Position numbers and translations under genes: made by a program. A stretch of 64,000 bases of DNA from Hyphomicrobiales bacterium (lineage in GTDB: Bacteria; Pseudomonadota; Alphaproteobacteria; Rhodospirillales; JACKKN01), in contig JACKKN010000010.1 of NCBI GenBank assembly GCA_024236415.1, positions 113,133 to 177,132 of the forward strand. The letters are read 5' to 3'. Shown in pieces: positions 16,391 through 24,485 of this stretch. The first letter of the stretch is position 1. Each line of letters opens with the position of its first letter. Below the pieces are notes generated by a model. It saw only the letters and a list, made by a program, of their open reading frames with translations, was not told the DNA's origin and did not search any database.

Positions 16391-17214
16391 CCATGCTGCT
16401 GGCCCAGATCACCGACCCCCACGTCAAGGCCGGCCGGCGCCTGGCCTACGGCTTCGTCGACACCGCCGGCCTGCTGGAGGCCGCTGTCGATCACGTCAAC
16501 GCCCTGCGCCCGGCCATCGACGCGACCCTGGTCACCGGCGACCTGACCGACACCGGCGGCCCCGACGAGTTCGCCGCCCTGCGCCCGATTCTGGACCGCC
16601 TGGCCATGCCCTGGTACGTGGTGCCGGGCAACCACGACCGGCGCGACACCTTCCTGGCGGCCTTCGCCGACCGGCTCTACCTGGCCGGGTGCCGCGACTT
16701 CGTGCAGTACGCCGTCGACGACCACCCCCTGCGCCTGGTGGGGCTGGACACCACCGTGGACGGCCAGCCGCACGGGTTCCTGGGCCGGGACCGCCTGGAC
16801 TGGCTGGACGCCTGCCTGGCGGCGGCGCCGGACCGGCCGACCCTGATCTTCATGCACCACCCGCCGTTCGAGACCGGCATCCGCCACATGGACGTGCAGA
16901 ACCTGCGCAACGGCGCCGACCTGTTCGACGTGCTGGCCCGCCATCCCCAGGTGCGCCACGTGGCCTGCGGCCACGTGCACCGGCCGTCGGAAACGGTGAT
17001 CCGGGGCATCGGCGTGTCCATCGCCCCCAACTCGGCCCATGCCGTGACCCTGGACCTGGACCCGGCGGGGCCGTCCAGCTTCACCCTGGACCCGCCCCTG
17101 GTGCGCCTGTTCCGCTACGGCACCGACGGCCTGGTGGTCAGCCACGTCAGCGCCGTCGGCGCCTTCGACGGCCCGCACCCGTTCTTTGCCGCCGACGGCT
17201 CGCTGGTGGACTGA
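16387..17214 (+). CDS. GpdQ-like metallophosphodiesterase
   Basis: About 275 residues from a GTG overlapping the ATPase stop, or 273 from the ATG two codons later. The five metallophosphoesterase blocks are present: QITDPHV, VTGDLTD, PGNHDRRDTF, FMHHPPFETG and CGHVHRP. The start (MLLAQITDPHVKAGRRLAYGF) and the ALRP...WYVVPGNHD spacing are like the glycerophosphodiesterase GpdQ and the CpdA/class-III cyclic nucleotide phosphodiesterases. There is no signal peptide, so it acts in the cytoplasm, presumably on the imported compound. This is the best clue to the substrate: a glycerophosphodiester or similar diester; cAMP is the main alternative. Confidence 0.82.
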   Translation: MTMLLAQITDPHVKAGRRLAYGFVDTAGLLEAAVDHVNALRPAIDATLVTGDLTDTGGPDEFAALRPILDRLAMPWYVVPGNHDRRDTFLAAFADRLYLAGCRDFVQYAVDDHPLRLVGLDTTVDGQPHGFLGRDRLDWLDACLAAAPDRPTLIFMHHPPFETGIRHMDVQNLRNGADLFDVLARHPQVRHVACGHVHRPSETVIRGIGVSIAPNSAHAVTLDLDPAGPSSFTLDPPLVRLFRYGTDGLVVSHVSAVGAFDGPHPFFAADGSLVD

Positions 17215-17233
17215 CCCCGCGGGCGCCGCGCGG

Positions 17234-17656
17234 TCAGTCCTTGTAGGGCGGGATCGAGTAGGTTCCGGTGGCGTGGGCCACCGGCTCGTCGTGGCCGTCG
17301 GAATGGATGGTCACGTCCATCACCGCCAGCCGCTTGCCCAGCTTCAAGACCCGGCCCTCGGCCAGCAGGTCGGCGGGCACGGGCCGGTGCAGGAAGTTGA
17401 TGTTCAGGCTGGTGGTCACCGCCAGCTTCACCGGGCCCAGGCGCGACAGGGCGGCGGCGTACATGCAGGCGTCGGCCAGGCCCATCATGATCGGCCCGGC
17501 CACGGTGCCGCCGGGTCGCAGGAAGTTGCTGCCGAAGGGCAGGCGCAGGGTCGCGGTGCCGTCGCCGATGGTGTCCGCCAGCATGCCGATCTCGTTTCCC
17601 CACGGCAGCTCCTCGCGGATGATGGTGTTGAATTCCTCGACGGTGATGGCCGGCAT
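17234..17656 (-). CDS. PaaI-family hotdog thioesterase
   Basis: 140 residues. The hotdog-fold thioesterase pattern is clear: GNEIGMLADTIGDGTATLRLPF, then RPGGTVAGPIMMGLADACMYAAAL, the central helix whose acidic residue lies in GLADACM, and VTTSLNINFLHRP. These enzymes hydrolyse acyl- or aryl-CoA esters. The gene diverges from an ECHDC3-like crotonase across a palindromic site, which suggests shared control of CoA-ester turnover. Confidence 0.85.
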   Translation of the reverse strand: MPAITVEEFNTIIREELPWGNEIGMLADTIGDGTATLRLPFGSNFLRPGGTVAGPIMMGLADACMYAAALSRLGPVKLAVTTSLNINFLHRPVPADLLAEGRVLKLGKRLAVMDVTIHSDGHDEPVAHATGTYSIPPYKD

Positions 17657-17698
17657 GCCCTGTTCTCCCTGTAAGGCCGTGGTGGAGGCCCACAGTAT

Positions 17699-17714
17699 TT
17701 AACGTTTACGTTAA
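17699..17714. promoter_or_regulatory. Palindromic operator between thioesterase and crotonase genes
   Basis: TTAACG and CGTTAA flank TTTA (17699-17714), with a further ACGTCAA just after, giving a run of ACG/CGT half-sites. Its position in a divergent promoter and its ACGTTTACGT-like core resemble sites of regulators of acyl-CoA or branched-chain amino acid degradation, but the regulator itself is not in the window, so no name is assigned. Confidence 0.55.
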
Positions 17715-17798
17715 CGTCAATTTTGCCAAGGTCCCGCCGGTTGGTGTATGGTCGCGCCATCTTTTGGCGCCCAACCACCACACCCAAGAGGCATTCCA

Positions 17799-18611
17799 AT
17801 GACCGCCCAGGCCCAGCCCCAGACCCAAACCGACGCGCCCGTCCTGCTGCGCGCCGACGCCGACGGCGTCGCCACCCTGACCCTGAACCGGCCGGACAAG
17901 TTCAACGCCCTGTCGGTGGCCCTGCTGGCCGCCCTGCAGGACGAGCTGGACGCCCTGAAGGACGACCGGTCGGTGCGGGTGGTGGTCCTGGCCGCCAACG
18001 GCCGGGCGTTCTGCGCCGGCCACGACTTGAAGGAGATGCGCGCCGACCCGTCGCGCGAGGCCATGAAGGCCCTGTTCGAGCAGTGCGCCAAGGTCATGAC
18101 CAGCCTGACCCGCATCCCCCAGCCTGTGATCGCCAAGGTCCACGGCGTGGCCACCGCCGCCGGCTGCCAGCTCGTCGCCCAGGCCGACATGGCCATCGCC
18201 GCCGACGGCGCCCGGTTCGCCACCTCGGGCATCAACGTGGGGCTGTTCTGCTCGACCCCCATGGTCGCCGTGACCCGCAACCTGCCGCGCAAGCAGGCCA
18301 TGGAGATGCTGATGACCGGCGACTTCATCGACGCGCCCACGGCCAAGTCCTACGGCCTGATCAACCACCACGTACCGGCCGACGAGCTGGACGCCGCCGT
18401 GGCCGCCCTGGCGGCCAAGGTGGCGGCCAAGACGCCGGTCTCGATCGCCCTGGGCAAAGACCTGTTCTACCGCCAGATCGAGGAGGGCCTGGAGGCCGCC
18501 TACGCCCTGGCCGCCGACACCATGACCTGCAACATGATGACCGAGGACGCCCAGGACGGGGTCGACGCCTTCAACGCCAAGCAGCCCATGCCCGAGTGGA
18601 AGGGCCGGTGA
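17799..18611 (+). CDS. Enoyl-CoA hydratase/isomerase family protein, ECHDC3-like
   Basis: 270 residues from ATG 17799 (AAGAGG 8 nt before). Crotonase fold: NRPDKFNALSVALLAALQDEL, RAFCAGHDLKEMRADPS, GVATAAGCQLVAQADMAIA and FATSGINVGLFCSTPMVAVTRNLPRKQAMEMLMTG. The last two blocks are the hallmark of the ECHDC3 subgroup, in which the two hydratase Glu residues are missing (Gln in GCQLVAQAD, no acid in SGINVGLF). The reaction of this subgroup is not established. It heads a three-gene operon with overlapping stop/start codons. Confidence 0.85.
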   Translation: MTAQAQPQTQTDAPVLLRADADGVATLTLNRPDKFNALSVALLAALQDELDALKDDRSVRVVVLAANGRAFCAGHDLKEMRADPSREAMKALFEQCAKVMTSLTRIPQPVIAKVHGVATAAGCQLVAQADMAIAADGARFATSGINVGLFCSTPMVAVTRNLPRKQAMEMLMTGDFIDAPTAKSYGLINHHVPADELDAAVAALAAKVAAKTPVSIALGKDLFYRQIEEGLEAAYALAADTMTCNMMTEDAQDGVDAFNAKQPMPEWKGR

Positions 18612-19126
18612 CGGACGCGACGCCGGTGAGCACCCCCCTCGCCTATGACGACGCGGACCTGCGCGGGATCCTCAAGTCCGTGCGCACCATCGCCATGGTC
18701 GGCCTGTCGCCCAAGTGGGTACGGCCGTCGAACTTCGCCGCCAAGTACCTGCAGGGCAAGGGATACCGAGTGATCCCGGTGAACCCCGGCGTGGCCGGCA
18801 AGGAGATCCTGGGCGAAACGGTCTACGCCTCGCTCAAGGAAATCCCCGGCCGCTTCGAGATGGTGGACATCTTCCGCTCGTCCGAGGCCGCCGGCCCCAT
18901 CACCGACGCGGCCATCGCCCTGAAGGAGGAAAAGGGCATCCAGGTGATCTGGATGCAGCTCGGCGTGCGCAACGACGACGCCGCGGCCCGGGCCGAGGCG
19001 GCGGGCCTGACGGTGGTCATGGACCGCTGCCCCAAGATCGAGTACGGGCGCCTGTTCGGCGAGCTGGGCTGGGGCGGCGTCAATTCCGGCATCATCTCGT
19101 CCAAGCGGCCGGGACCGCGGCCGTGA
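18608..19126 (+). CDS. CoA-binding (YccU-type) domain protein
   Basis: 172 residues from GTG 18608, which overlaps the crotonase stop (GTGA); longer upstream in-frame reading is a shadow of that gene. A Rossmann-like CoA-binding domain fills the protein: LKSVRTIAMVGLSPKWVRPSN, GYRVIPVNPGVAGKEILGE, VYASLKEIPGRFEMVDIFR and VIWMQLGVRNDDAAARAEAAGLTVVMDRCPKIEY. The single-domain YccU class binds CoA but has no assigned reaction. Tight coupling to a crotonase and MetY is a recurrent alphaproteobacterial arrangement. Confidence 0.88.
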   Translation: MTDATPVSTPLAYDDADLRGILKSVRTIAMVGLSPKWVRPSNFAAKYLQGKGYRVIPVNPGVAGKEILGETVYASLKEIPGRFEMVDIFRSSEAAGPITDAAIALKEEKGIQVIWMQLGVRNDDAAARAEAAGLTVVMDRCPKIEYGRLFGELGWGGVNSGIISSKRPGPRP

Positions 19127-20439
19127 GCGACGACGACGGCAAGGCCAGACCGCCCGGTTTCGGCTTCGAGACCCGCGCCATCCATGCCGGCGCCCGGCCC
19201 GACCCCACCACGGGCGCGCGCAACACGCCCATCTTCCAGACCACGTCCTACGTGTTCGACGACGTGGACCACGCCGCCGACCTGTTCAACCTGCAGACCT
19301 TCGGCTTCATCTATTCGCGCCTGACCAACCCCACCGTGTCGGTGCTGGAGGAGCGCATCGCCAACCTGGAGGACGGCCGCGCCGCCGTCTGCGCCGCCTC
19401 GGGCCACGCCGCCCAGTTCCTGACCTTCTTCACCCTGCTGGGACCGGGCGACGAGTTCGTGGCCTCGCGCAACCTGTACGGCGGCTCGATCACCCAGTTC
19501 GGGCTCAGCTTCAAGAAGCTGGGCTGGACCTGCCACTTCGTCGACCCCACGGACCCCGAGAACTTCCGCCGCGCCCTGACGCCCAAGTGCAAGGCCATTT
19601 TCCTGGAGATCCTGGCCAACCCGGGCGGCATCGTGGTCGACGTCGAGCCGGTGGCCGCCATCGCCCGCGAGGCGGGGATCCCGCTGATCGTCGACAACAC
19701 CATGGCCACGCCCTACCTGTGCCGGCCGTTCGAGTGGGGCGCCGACATCGTCGTCCACTCCACCACCAAGTTCCTCAGCGGCCACGGCACGTCGGTGGGC
19801 GGCGCGGTGGTCGAGTCCGGCCGCTTCGACTGGGCCCAGAACGACAAGTTCCCCTGCATGACGCAGCCCGAGCCCGCCTACCACGGGCTGACCTTCTACG
19901 AGACCTTCGGCGACTTCGGATTCACCACCAAGGCCCGGGCCGTGGCCCTGCGCGATTTCGGGCCGACCCTGTCGCCGGCCAACGCCTTCTACACCATCAC
20001 CGGGATCGAGACCCTACACCTGCGCATGGAGCGCCACGTGCAGAACGCCCAGGCCGTGGCCGAGTTCCTGGAAGGCCACCCGGCGGTGGCCGGGGTGTCC
20101 TATGCCGGCCTGCCGTCCAGCCCGTACCACGACCTGGCGCGCAAGTACCTGCCGCGGGGGCCGGGGTCGGTGTTCACCTGCCGGCTGAAGGGCGGATTCG
20201 AGGCCGGGGTCCGGCTGGTCGAGTCGGTGGAGCTGTTCTCGCACCTGGCCAATATCGGCGACACACGCTCATTGATCCTGCATCCGGCCTCGACCACCCA
20301 CCGGCAGTTGAGCCCCGAACAGCAGGTCGCGGCCGGCGCCGGACCCGACGTGGTGCGCCTGTCCATCGGCCTGGAAACAGCCGACGACCTCCTCCGCGAC
20401 CTGGATCGGGGACTGGCCGCGACAACAACGGGTAAATAA
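19123..20439 (+). CDS. metY: O-acetylhomoserine sulfhydrylase / aminocarboxypropyltransferase
   Basis: 438 residues from GTG 19123, overlapping the CoA-binding gene's stop. A full Cys/Met-metabolism PLP fold: ETRAIHAGARPDPTTGARNTPIFQTTSYVF, the PLP lysine at about Lys216 (VVHSTTKFLSGHG), and FSHLANIGDTRSLILHPASTTH near the end. Length and the N-terminal R-A-x-H-A-G motif fit MetY, which makes homocysteine (or methionine) from O-acetylhomoserine and sulfide. No SAM riboswitch is visible because the gene is internal to an operon. Confidence 0.9.
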   Translation: MSDDDGKARPPGFGFETRAIHAGARPDPTTGARNTPIFQTTSYVFDDVDHAADLFNLQTFGFIYSRLTNPTVSVLEERIANLEDGRAAVCAASGHAAQFLTFFTLLGPGDEFVASRNLYGGSITQFGLSFKKLGWTCHFVDPTDPENFRRALTPKCKAIFLEILANPGGIVVDVEPVAAIAREAGIPLIVDNTMATPYLCRPFEWGADIVVHSTTKFLSGHGTSVGGAVVESGRFDWAQNDKFPCMTQPEPAYHGLTFYETFGDFGFTTKARAVALRDFGPTLSPANAFYTITGIETLHLRMERHVQNAQAVAEFLEGHPAVAGVSYAGLPSSPYHDLARKYLPRGPGSVFTCRLKGGFEAGVRLVESVELFSHLANIGDTRSLILHPASTTHRQLSPEQQVAAGAGPDVVRLSIGLETADDLLRDLDRGLAATTTGK

Positions 20440-20483
20440 ATCGCAAGCGCACGTCATGGGTACGGCAAAGCGAAAAAAATGGT

Positions 20484-20515
20484 AGTATGGCAACTGATTA
20501 GCATTGCAACATACT
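20484..20515. promoter_or_regulatory. Inverted repeat upstream of the XRE regulator
   Basis: AGTATG (20484-20489) and CATACT (20510-20515) are exact reverse complements, with inner GCAA and TTGC steps adding imperfect symmetry. It lies in an AT-richer 180-bp gap before the XRE gene and could be that regulator's own operator. No other feature was seen in 20440-20618. Confidence 0.35.
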
Positions 20516-20618
20516 CCCGTATTTCATATTCAAGGTCCGTGGCGCAGCGCAATTGACGGGCCATTGTCCGCCCTTCATGCTTTCCCGGAATTCCCGTCGC
20601 GAGTTCGAGAGTACCCAA

Positions 20619-21077
20619 ATGAAACGCAGAAAAGTCATCGAGGATGGCCCCGATCCCATCGACAAATACGTGGGGTCGCGGGTGCGGGCCCGGCGCATGG
20701 GTCTGCGGCTCAGCCAGACCAAGCTGGGCGAGGCCATCGGCGTGACGTTTCAGCAGGTGCAGAAGTACGAGAACGGCGCCAACCGCATCGGTGCCAGTAA
20801 CCTGTACAAGATCGGCCGCACTCTGGGTGTGGAGGTCGGCTTCTTCTTCGAGGGCATGCCCGATTTCGACGCCCAGTCGGGCGCCGCCGCGCCGGGCCTG
20901 GCCGAAGAGGTCGCCGTGTTCGACCACGACCCCATGTCGTCGCGCGAGGCCATCGAGCTGATGCACAACTATTTCCGCATCCGCGACCCCCTGGTGCGCA
21001 GCCGCCTGTTCCAGTTCGTGCGCTCCCTGTCCAAGGCCGACCTGGACGACGAGTCCGACGAGGGCGACGACAAATAG
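20619..21077 (+). CDS. XRE-family HTH transcriptional regulator
   Basis: 152 residues from ATG 20619; the 22-residue upstream extension is not needed. An N-terminal HTH_3 domain (VGSRVRARRMGLRLSQTKLGEAIGVTFQQVQKYENGANRIGASNLYKIGRTLGVEVGFFFE) is followed by an acidic tail with HNYFRIRDPLVRSRLFQFVRSLSKADLDDESDEGDD. This domain plus C-terminal pattern is very common in alphaproteobacteria, usually in several copies per genome, and targets are seldom known. It is transcribed alone, before a DUF1289 gene. Confidence 0.88.
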   Translation: MKRRKVIEDGPDPIDKYVGSRVRARRMGLRLSQTKLGEAIGVTFQQVQKYENGANRIGASNLYKIGRTLGVEVGFFFEGMPDFDAQSGAAAPGLAEEVAVFDHDPMSSREAIELMHNYFRIRDPLVRSRLFQFVRSLSKADLDDESDEGDDK

Positions 21078-21168
21078 GGCCGGCGGCGGCCTTGATCCCC
21101 GGGTCCGGCGTCCCCACCTCTGCGGTTCACCCGCCCGACGACGCCAGCCCGACGACCGAAGCCGCCCC

Positions 21169-21585
21169 ATGACCCAGCACATCACCGACATCCCCTCGCC
21201 CTGCACCGGCGTGTGCGAGCTTGACCCCGACAACGGGCTCTGCCTCGGCTGCCTGCGCGACAAGGACGAGATCAAGGCCTGGCGGACCCTCACCGACCCC
21301 GAGAAGTTCGCCCTGCTGGGCGTGCTGCGGGATCGCCGGCGCAAGCTGCGCGGCCGCGGCCGCGAACGGCGCCGCGCGGCGCAGACGGCGGCCCCGCCGC
21401 CGCCGGCGGCGGACAACCCGTTCGGCGACTGCCCGTCCTGCGCCGGCGCCGGCAGCCTGACGGCACAACGCAGCGGCGACTGGCGCCGCGACCCGGACAA
21501 CTTCCGGCCCGACCAGATTGTCCCTTGCCGGACCTGCGGCGGAACGGGCATCCTGCCCCGTCCGGGCACGTTCGAAGAAGCCTGA
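21169..21585 (+). CDS. DUF1289 protein with a DnaJ-like zinc motif tail
   Basis: 138 residues. The N-terminal 50 residues are a DUF1289 domain (SPCTGVCELDPDNGLCLGCLRDKDEIKAW, four Cys likely binding a metal). After an Arg- and Pro/Ala-rich linker come two CxxCxGxG-type repeats, CPSCAGAG and CRTCGGTG, as in the zinc-finger region of DnaJ. DUF1289 has no assigned role; it often neighbours Fe-S or redox genes. The addition of DnaJ-type knuckles is unusual and hints at a chaperone-like or thiol-disulfide function. It is followed 25 nt later by a parvulin-type isomerase. Confidence 0.8.
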   Translation: MTQHITDIPSPCTGVCELDPDNGLCLGCLRDKDEIKAWRTLTDPEKFALLGVLRDRRRKLRGRGRERRRAAQTAAPPPPAADNPFGDCPSCAGAGSLTAQRSGDWRRDPDNFRPDQIVPCRTCGGTGILPRPGTFEEA

Positions 21586-21610
21586 CCGCAACGCCAATCG
21601 GAGATTTCCC

Positions 21611-21931
21611 ATGACCGACCAAGTCCGCGCCTCCCACATCCTGCTCATGTACGCCGGGTCCGAACGGTCGTCGGCCGATCGCAGCAAGGCCGACGCCCTG
21701 GCCGGTATCGAGGACCTGAAGGCGCAGATCGACGGCGGCGCCGATTTCGCCGACCTGGCCGGCAGCTACTCGGACTGCCCGTCCCGCGCCAGCGGCGGCG
21801 ACCTGGGCAGCTTCGGCCGCGGCGCCATGGTGCCCGAGTTCGAGGACGCGGCCTTCGCCCTCGACGTGGGCGGGGTCAGCGACGTGGTGGAAACCGCCTT
21901 CGGCTACCACCTGATCCACCGCACGGCCTGA
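21611..21931 (+). CDS. Parvulin-type peptidyl-prolyl cis-trans isomerase
   Basis: 106 residues from ATG 21611, a single rotamase domain without a signal peptide. Family blocks: VRASHILLMYAGS, FADLAGSYSDCPSRASGGDLGSFGRGAMVPEFEDAAFAL and VSDVVETAFGYHLIHRT. The catalytic-region HILL and FGYHLI histidines are present, and the GGDLG strand is intact. It should catalyse prolyl isomerisation in the cytoplasm. It is close behind the DUF1289/DnaJ-zinc gene, consistent with a joint role in protein folding. Confidence 0.9.
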   Translation: MTDQVRASHILLMYAGSERSSADRSKADALAGIEDLKAQIDGGADFADLAGSYSDCPSRASGGDLGSFGRGAMVPEFEDAAFALDVGGVSDVVETAFGYHLIHRTA

Positions 21932-21981
21932 TCTGCCGCCGCGCGGCGCCCCTGTCACCGGATTTTCGCTTGAATAATTCG

Positions 21982-21997
21982 ATATTTCGGGAAATAT
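21982..21997. promoter_or_regulatory. Perfect palindrome, probable ArsR operator
   Basis: ATATTTC (21982-21988) and GAAATAT (21991-21997) are exact complements around GG, ending 6 nt before the arsR start codon. The AT-rich dyad and its overlap with the ribosome-binding region fit an ArsR/SmtB repressor site that closes the operon until arsenite binds. Confidence 0.7.
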
Positions 21998-22003
21998 AGA
22001 ACT

Positions 22004-22336
22004 ATGGAATCCAAGAACGCCGTCAAAGCCTTCGCCGCCCTGGCCCACGACACCCGGCTGGACGTGTTCCGCCTGCTGGTGCGCCAGGGGCCGTCGGGGC
22101 TGCGGGCCGGCGAGATCTCGGCCCGGCTGGGGGTGCCGCCGTCGACCCTGTCGGCGCACCTGTCGCGGCTCGAATCGGCGGGTCTGCTGCGCTCGTGGCG
22201 CGACGCGCGCAACGTCATCTACGCCCCCCATGTCGAGGGTGTGCGCCTGCTGCTGACCTTCCTGACCGAGGACTGCTGCCAGGGCCACCCCGAGATGTGC
22301 GGCACCCAGTTCGCCACCCCCTTCTCCTGCGGCTGA
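22004..22336 (+). CDS. arsR: ArsR-family arsenic-responsive repressor
   Basis: 110 residues. Winged HTH: AVKAFAALAHDTRLDVFRLLV, then GEISARLGVPPSTLSAHLSRLESAGLLRSWRDARNVIY. The C-terminal tail carries an adjacent cysteine pair plus a third Cys (EDCCQGHPEMCG), the arrangement that binds As(III) in the Acidithiobacillus-type ArsR rather than the alpha3-helix site of plasmid R773 ArsR. It is the first gene of an arsenic operon and has a palindrome at its own start. Confidence 0.92.
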   Translation: MESKNAVKAFAALAHDTRLDVFRLLVRQGPSGLRAGEISARLGVPPSTLSAHLSRLESAGLLRSWRDARNVIYAPHVEGVRLLLTFLTEDCCQGHPEMCGTQFATPFSCG

Positions 22337-22371
22337 GCCGGGGCGGAGGGGTACCGGGGGAAGGGAGGGCC

Positions 22372-23448
22372 ATGTCCACCACCGTCGATCGGGCGCCGGG
22401 CCACGGCCGGGATGCGGACTCCGCCGCCATGGGGCTGTTCGAACGCTGGCTGAGCCTGTGGGTGGCGCTGTGCATCGCCGCCGGCCTGGCCCTGGGCAGC
22501 CTGGCGCCCGGCCTGTTCGCCGCCGTCGCGGCCCTGGAGGTGGCCCAGGTCAACCTGGCGGTGGCGGTGCTGATCTGGGTCATGATCTACCCCATGATGG
22601 TCAACGTGGACTTCGCCAGCCTGGGCCACATCGGCGAGCGGCCCAAGGGGCTGGCCATCACCCTGACCGTCAACTGGGGCCTGAAGCCGTTCACCATGGC
22701 GGCCCTGGGGGTGCTGTTCTTCCAGGTCCTGTTCAAGGGCCTGATCCCGCCCGCCGACGCCAAGGAATACATCGCCGGCCTGATCCTGCTGGGCGCCGCG
22801 CCGTGCACGGCCATGGTCTTCGTGTGGAGCCACCTGACCCGCGGCGACGCCACCTACACCCTGGTGCAGGTGTCCATCAACGACATCGTCATGGTGTTCG
22901 CCTTCGCCCCCATCGTCGCCTTCCTGCTGGGGGTCGCCGAGGTGGCGGTGCCCTGGTCGACCCTGCTGCTCAGCGTCGCGCTGTACGTGGTCCTGCCCCT
23001 GGCCGCCGGCGCCGCCACCCGCGCCGCCCTGATGCGCCGCGGCAGCGCCGCCGACGTGGCCGCCTTCACCGGGCGGCTGAAGCCCTTTTCGGTGATCGGG
23101 CTGCTGGCCACCGTGGTCCTGCTGTTCGCCTTCCAGGGGCCGACCATCCTGGCCCAGCCGCTGCTGATCGGCCTGATCGCCCTGCCGCTGCTGGTGCAGA
23201 GCTACGGCATCTTCGCCGTCGCCTACCTGTGGGGGCTGTGGTGGCGGGTGCCCTTCGCCGTGGCCGCGCCGGCGGCCCTGATCGGCACCTCCAACTTCTT
23301 CGAGCTGGCGGTGGCCGTGGCCATCGGCCTGTTCGGCCTGGACAGCGGCGCCGCCCTGGCCACGGTGGTCGGCGTGCTGGTGGAGGTGCCGGTGATGCTG
23401 TCCCTGGTGGCCCTGGCCAACCGCACCCGGCACCTGTTTCCGGCCTGA
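22372..23448 (+). CDS. acr3: ACR3-type arsenite efflux permease
   Basis: 358 residues from ATG 22372 with GGGAGGG before it; about ten membrane segments. The ACR3 signature is readable: WVMIYPMMVNVDF, TLTVNWGLKPFTMAALG, LLGAAPCTAMVFVWSHLTRGDATYTLVQVSINDIVMV (with the essential Cys) and GTSNFFELAVAVAIGLFG. ACR3 exports As(OH)3 with the proton gradient. It follows arsR by 35 nt in one operon. Confidence 0.93.
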   Translation: MSTTVDRAPGHGRDADSAAMGLFERWLSLWVALCIAAGLALGSLAPGLFAAVAALEVAQVNLAVAVLIWVMIYPMMVNVDFASLGHIGERPKGLAITLTVNWGLKPFTMAALGVLFFQVLFKGLIPPADAKEYIAGLILLGAAPCTAMVFVWSHLTRGDATYTLVQVSINDIVMVFAFAPIVAFLLGVAEVAVPWSTLLLSVALYVVLPLAAGAATRAALMRRGSAADVAAFTGRLKPFSVIGLLATVVLLFAFQGPTILAQPLLIGLIALPLLVQSYGIFAVAYLWGLWWRVPFAVAAPAALIGTSNFFELAVAVAIGLFGLDSGAALATVVGVLVEVPVMLSLVALANRTRHLFPA

Positions 23449-23466
23449 CGAGGGGGAGGACACGAC

Positions 23467-24483
23467 ATGACCGTACAGATCGGCATCAACGGCTTCGGCC
23501 GCATGGGGCGGCTGGTGTTCCGCGCCATCCACGACCGGCCCGAACTGGGGCTGCGGGTGGTCCACGTCAACGAGATCCGCGGCGGCCCGGAAACGGCCGC
23601 CCACCTGCTGGAATTCGACAGCGTGCACGGCCGCTGGGACCGCGGCATCGCCGCCGGCGACGGCGCCTTCTCGGTGGCCGGTCGGAGCGTCGGGTTTTCC
23701 GGCCACGACACCCCCGGCGCCGTGCCCTGGGCGGCGGCCGGCTGCGCCCTGGTGCTGGAATGCACCGGCGCCTTCCGCACGCCCGAACTGCTGCAACCCT
23801 ACTTCGATGGCGGGGTGCGCAAGGTGGTGGTCGCCGCGCCGGTCAAGGAGGGCGCGCTTAATATCGTGCAGGGCATCAACGATGACCTGTACGACCCTGA
23901 AAAACATGACCTTGTGACCGCCGCATCCTGCACCACCAACTGCCTGGCGCCGGTGGTCAAGGTGGTGCACGAGAACCTGGGCATCGTGCACGGCGCCATC
24001 ACCACCATCCACGACGTCACCAACACCCAGGTCATGGTCGACATCGGCCACAAGGACCTGCGCCGGGCCCGCTCGGGGCTGATGTCGCTGATCCCCACCA
24101 CCACCGGCTCGGCCACGGCCATCACCATGATCTACCCGGACCTGAAGGGGAAGCTGAACGGCCTCGCCGTGCGCGTGCCGCTGCTGAACGCCTCGCTGAC
24201 CGACTGCGTGTTCGAGGTTTCGCGCCCGACCACGGTCGAGGAGGTCAACGGCCTGTTCGCCGCCGCCGCCACCGGGCCCTTGGCTGGCATCCTGGGCTTC
24301 GAGACCCGGCCCCTGGTGTCCGCCGACTACACCAACGACACCCGCTCGGGCATCGTCGACGGGCCGGCGACCATGGTGGTGGACGGCACCCAGGTCAAGG
24401 TCCTGGCCTGGTACGACAACGAGGTCGGCTACGTGAACCGCATGGCCGAGCTGGCCGGCAAGGTGGCGGGGAGTCTTCGGTGA
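23467..24483 (+). CDS. Glyceraldehyde-3-phosphate dehydrogenase of the ars operon
   Basis: 338 residues. NAD-binding INGFGRMGRLVFR, catalytic Cys155 in AASCTTNCLAPV, His in AITTIHDVTNTQ, and WYDNEVGYVNRM at the end mark a complete GAPDH. Its place between acr3 and arsJ identifies the specialised form that adds arsenate to glyceraldehyde-3-phosphate to give 1-arseno-3-phosphoglycerate, which ArsJ exports. It is not obviously part of a glycolytic cluster. The gene starts 18 nt after acr3. Confidence 0.92.
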   Translation: MTVQIGINGFGRMGRLVFRAIHDRPELGLRVVHVNEIRGGPETAAHLLEFDSVHGRWDRGIAAGDGAFSVAGRSVGFSGHDTPGAVPWAAAGCALVLECTGAFRTPELLQPYFDGGVRKVVVAAPVKEGALNIVQGINDDLYDPEKHDLVTAASCTTNCLAPVVKVVHENLGIVHGAITTIHDVTNTQVMVDIGHKDLRRARSGLMSLIPTTTGSATAITMIYPDLKGKLNGLAVRVPLLNASLTDCVFEVSRPTTVEEVNGLFAAAATGPLAGILGFETRPLVSADYTNDTRSGIVDGPATMVVDGTQVKVLAWYDNEVGYVNRMAELAGKVAGSLR

Positions 24484-24485
24484 GC

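Noticed and set aside
19123..20439. SAM-sensing riboswitch for metY
   Set aside because: metY starts inside the preceding gene, and no conserved SAM-type structure was seen before the operon's first gene.
22219..24051. Long minus-strand frame opposite acr3 and GAPDH
   Set aside because: Glu/His/Gln/Gly-rich shadow translation; both plus-strand genes carry full family signatures.
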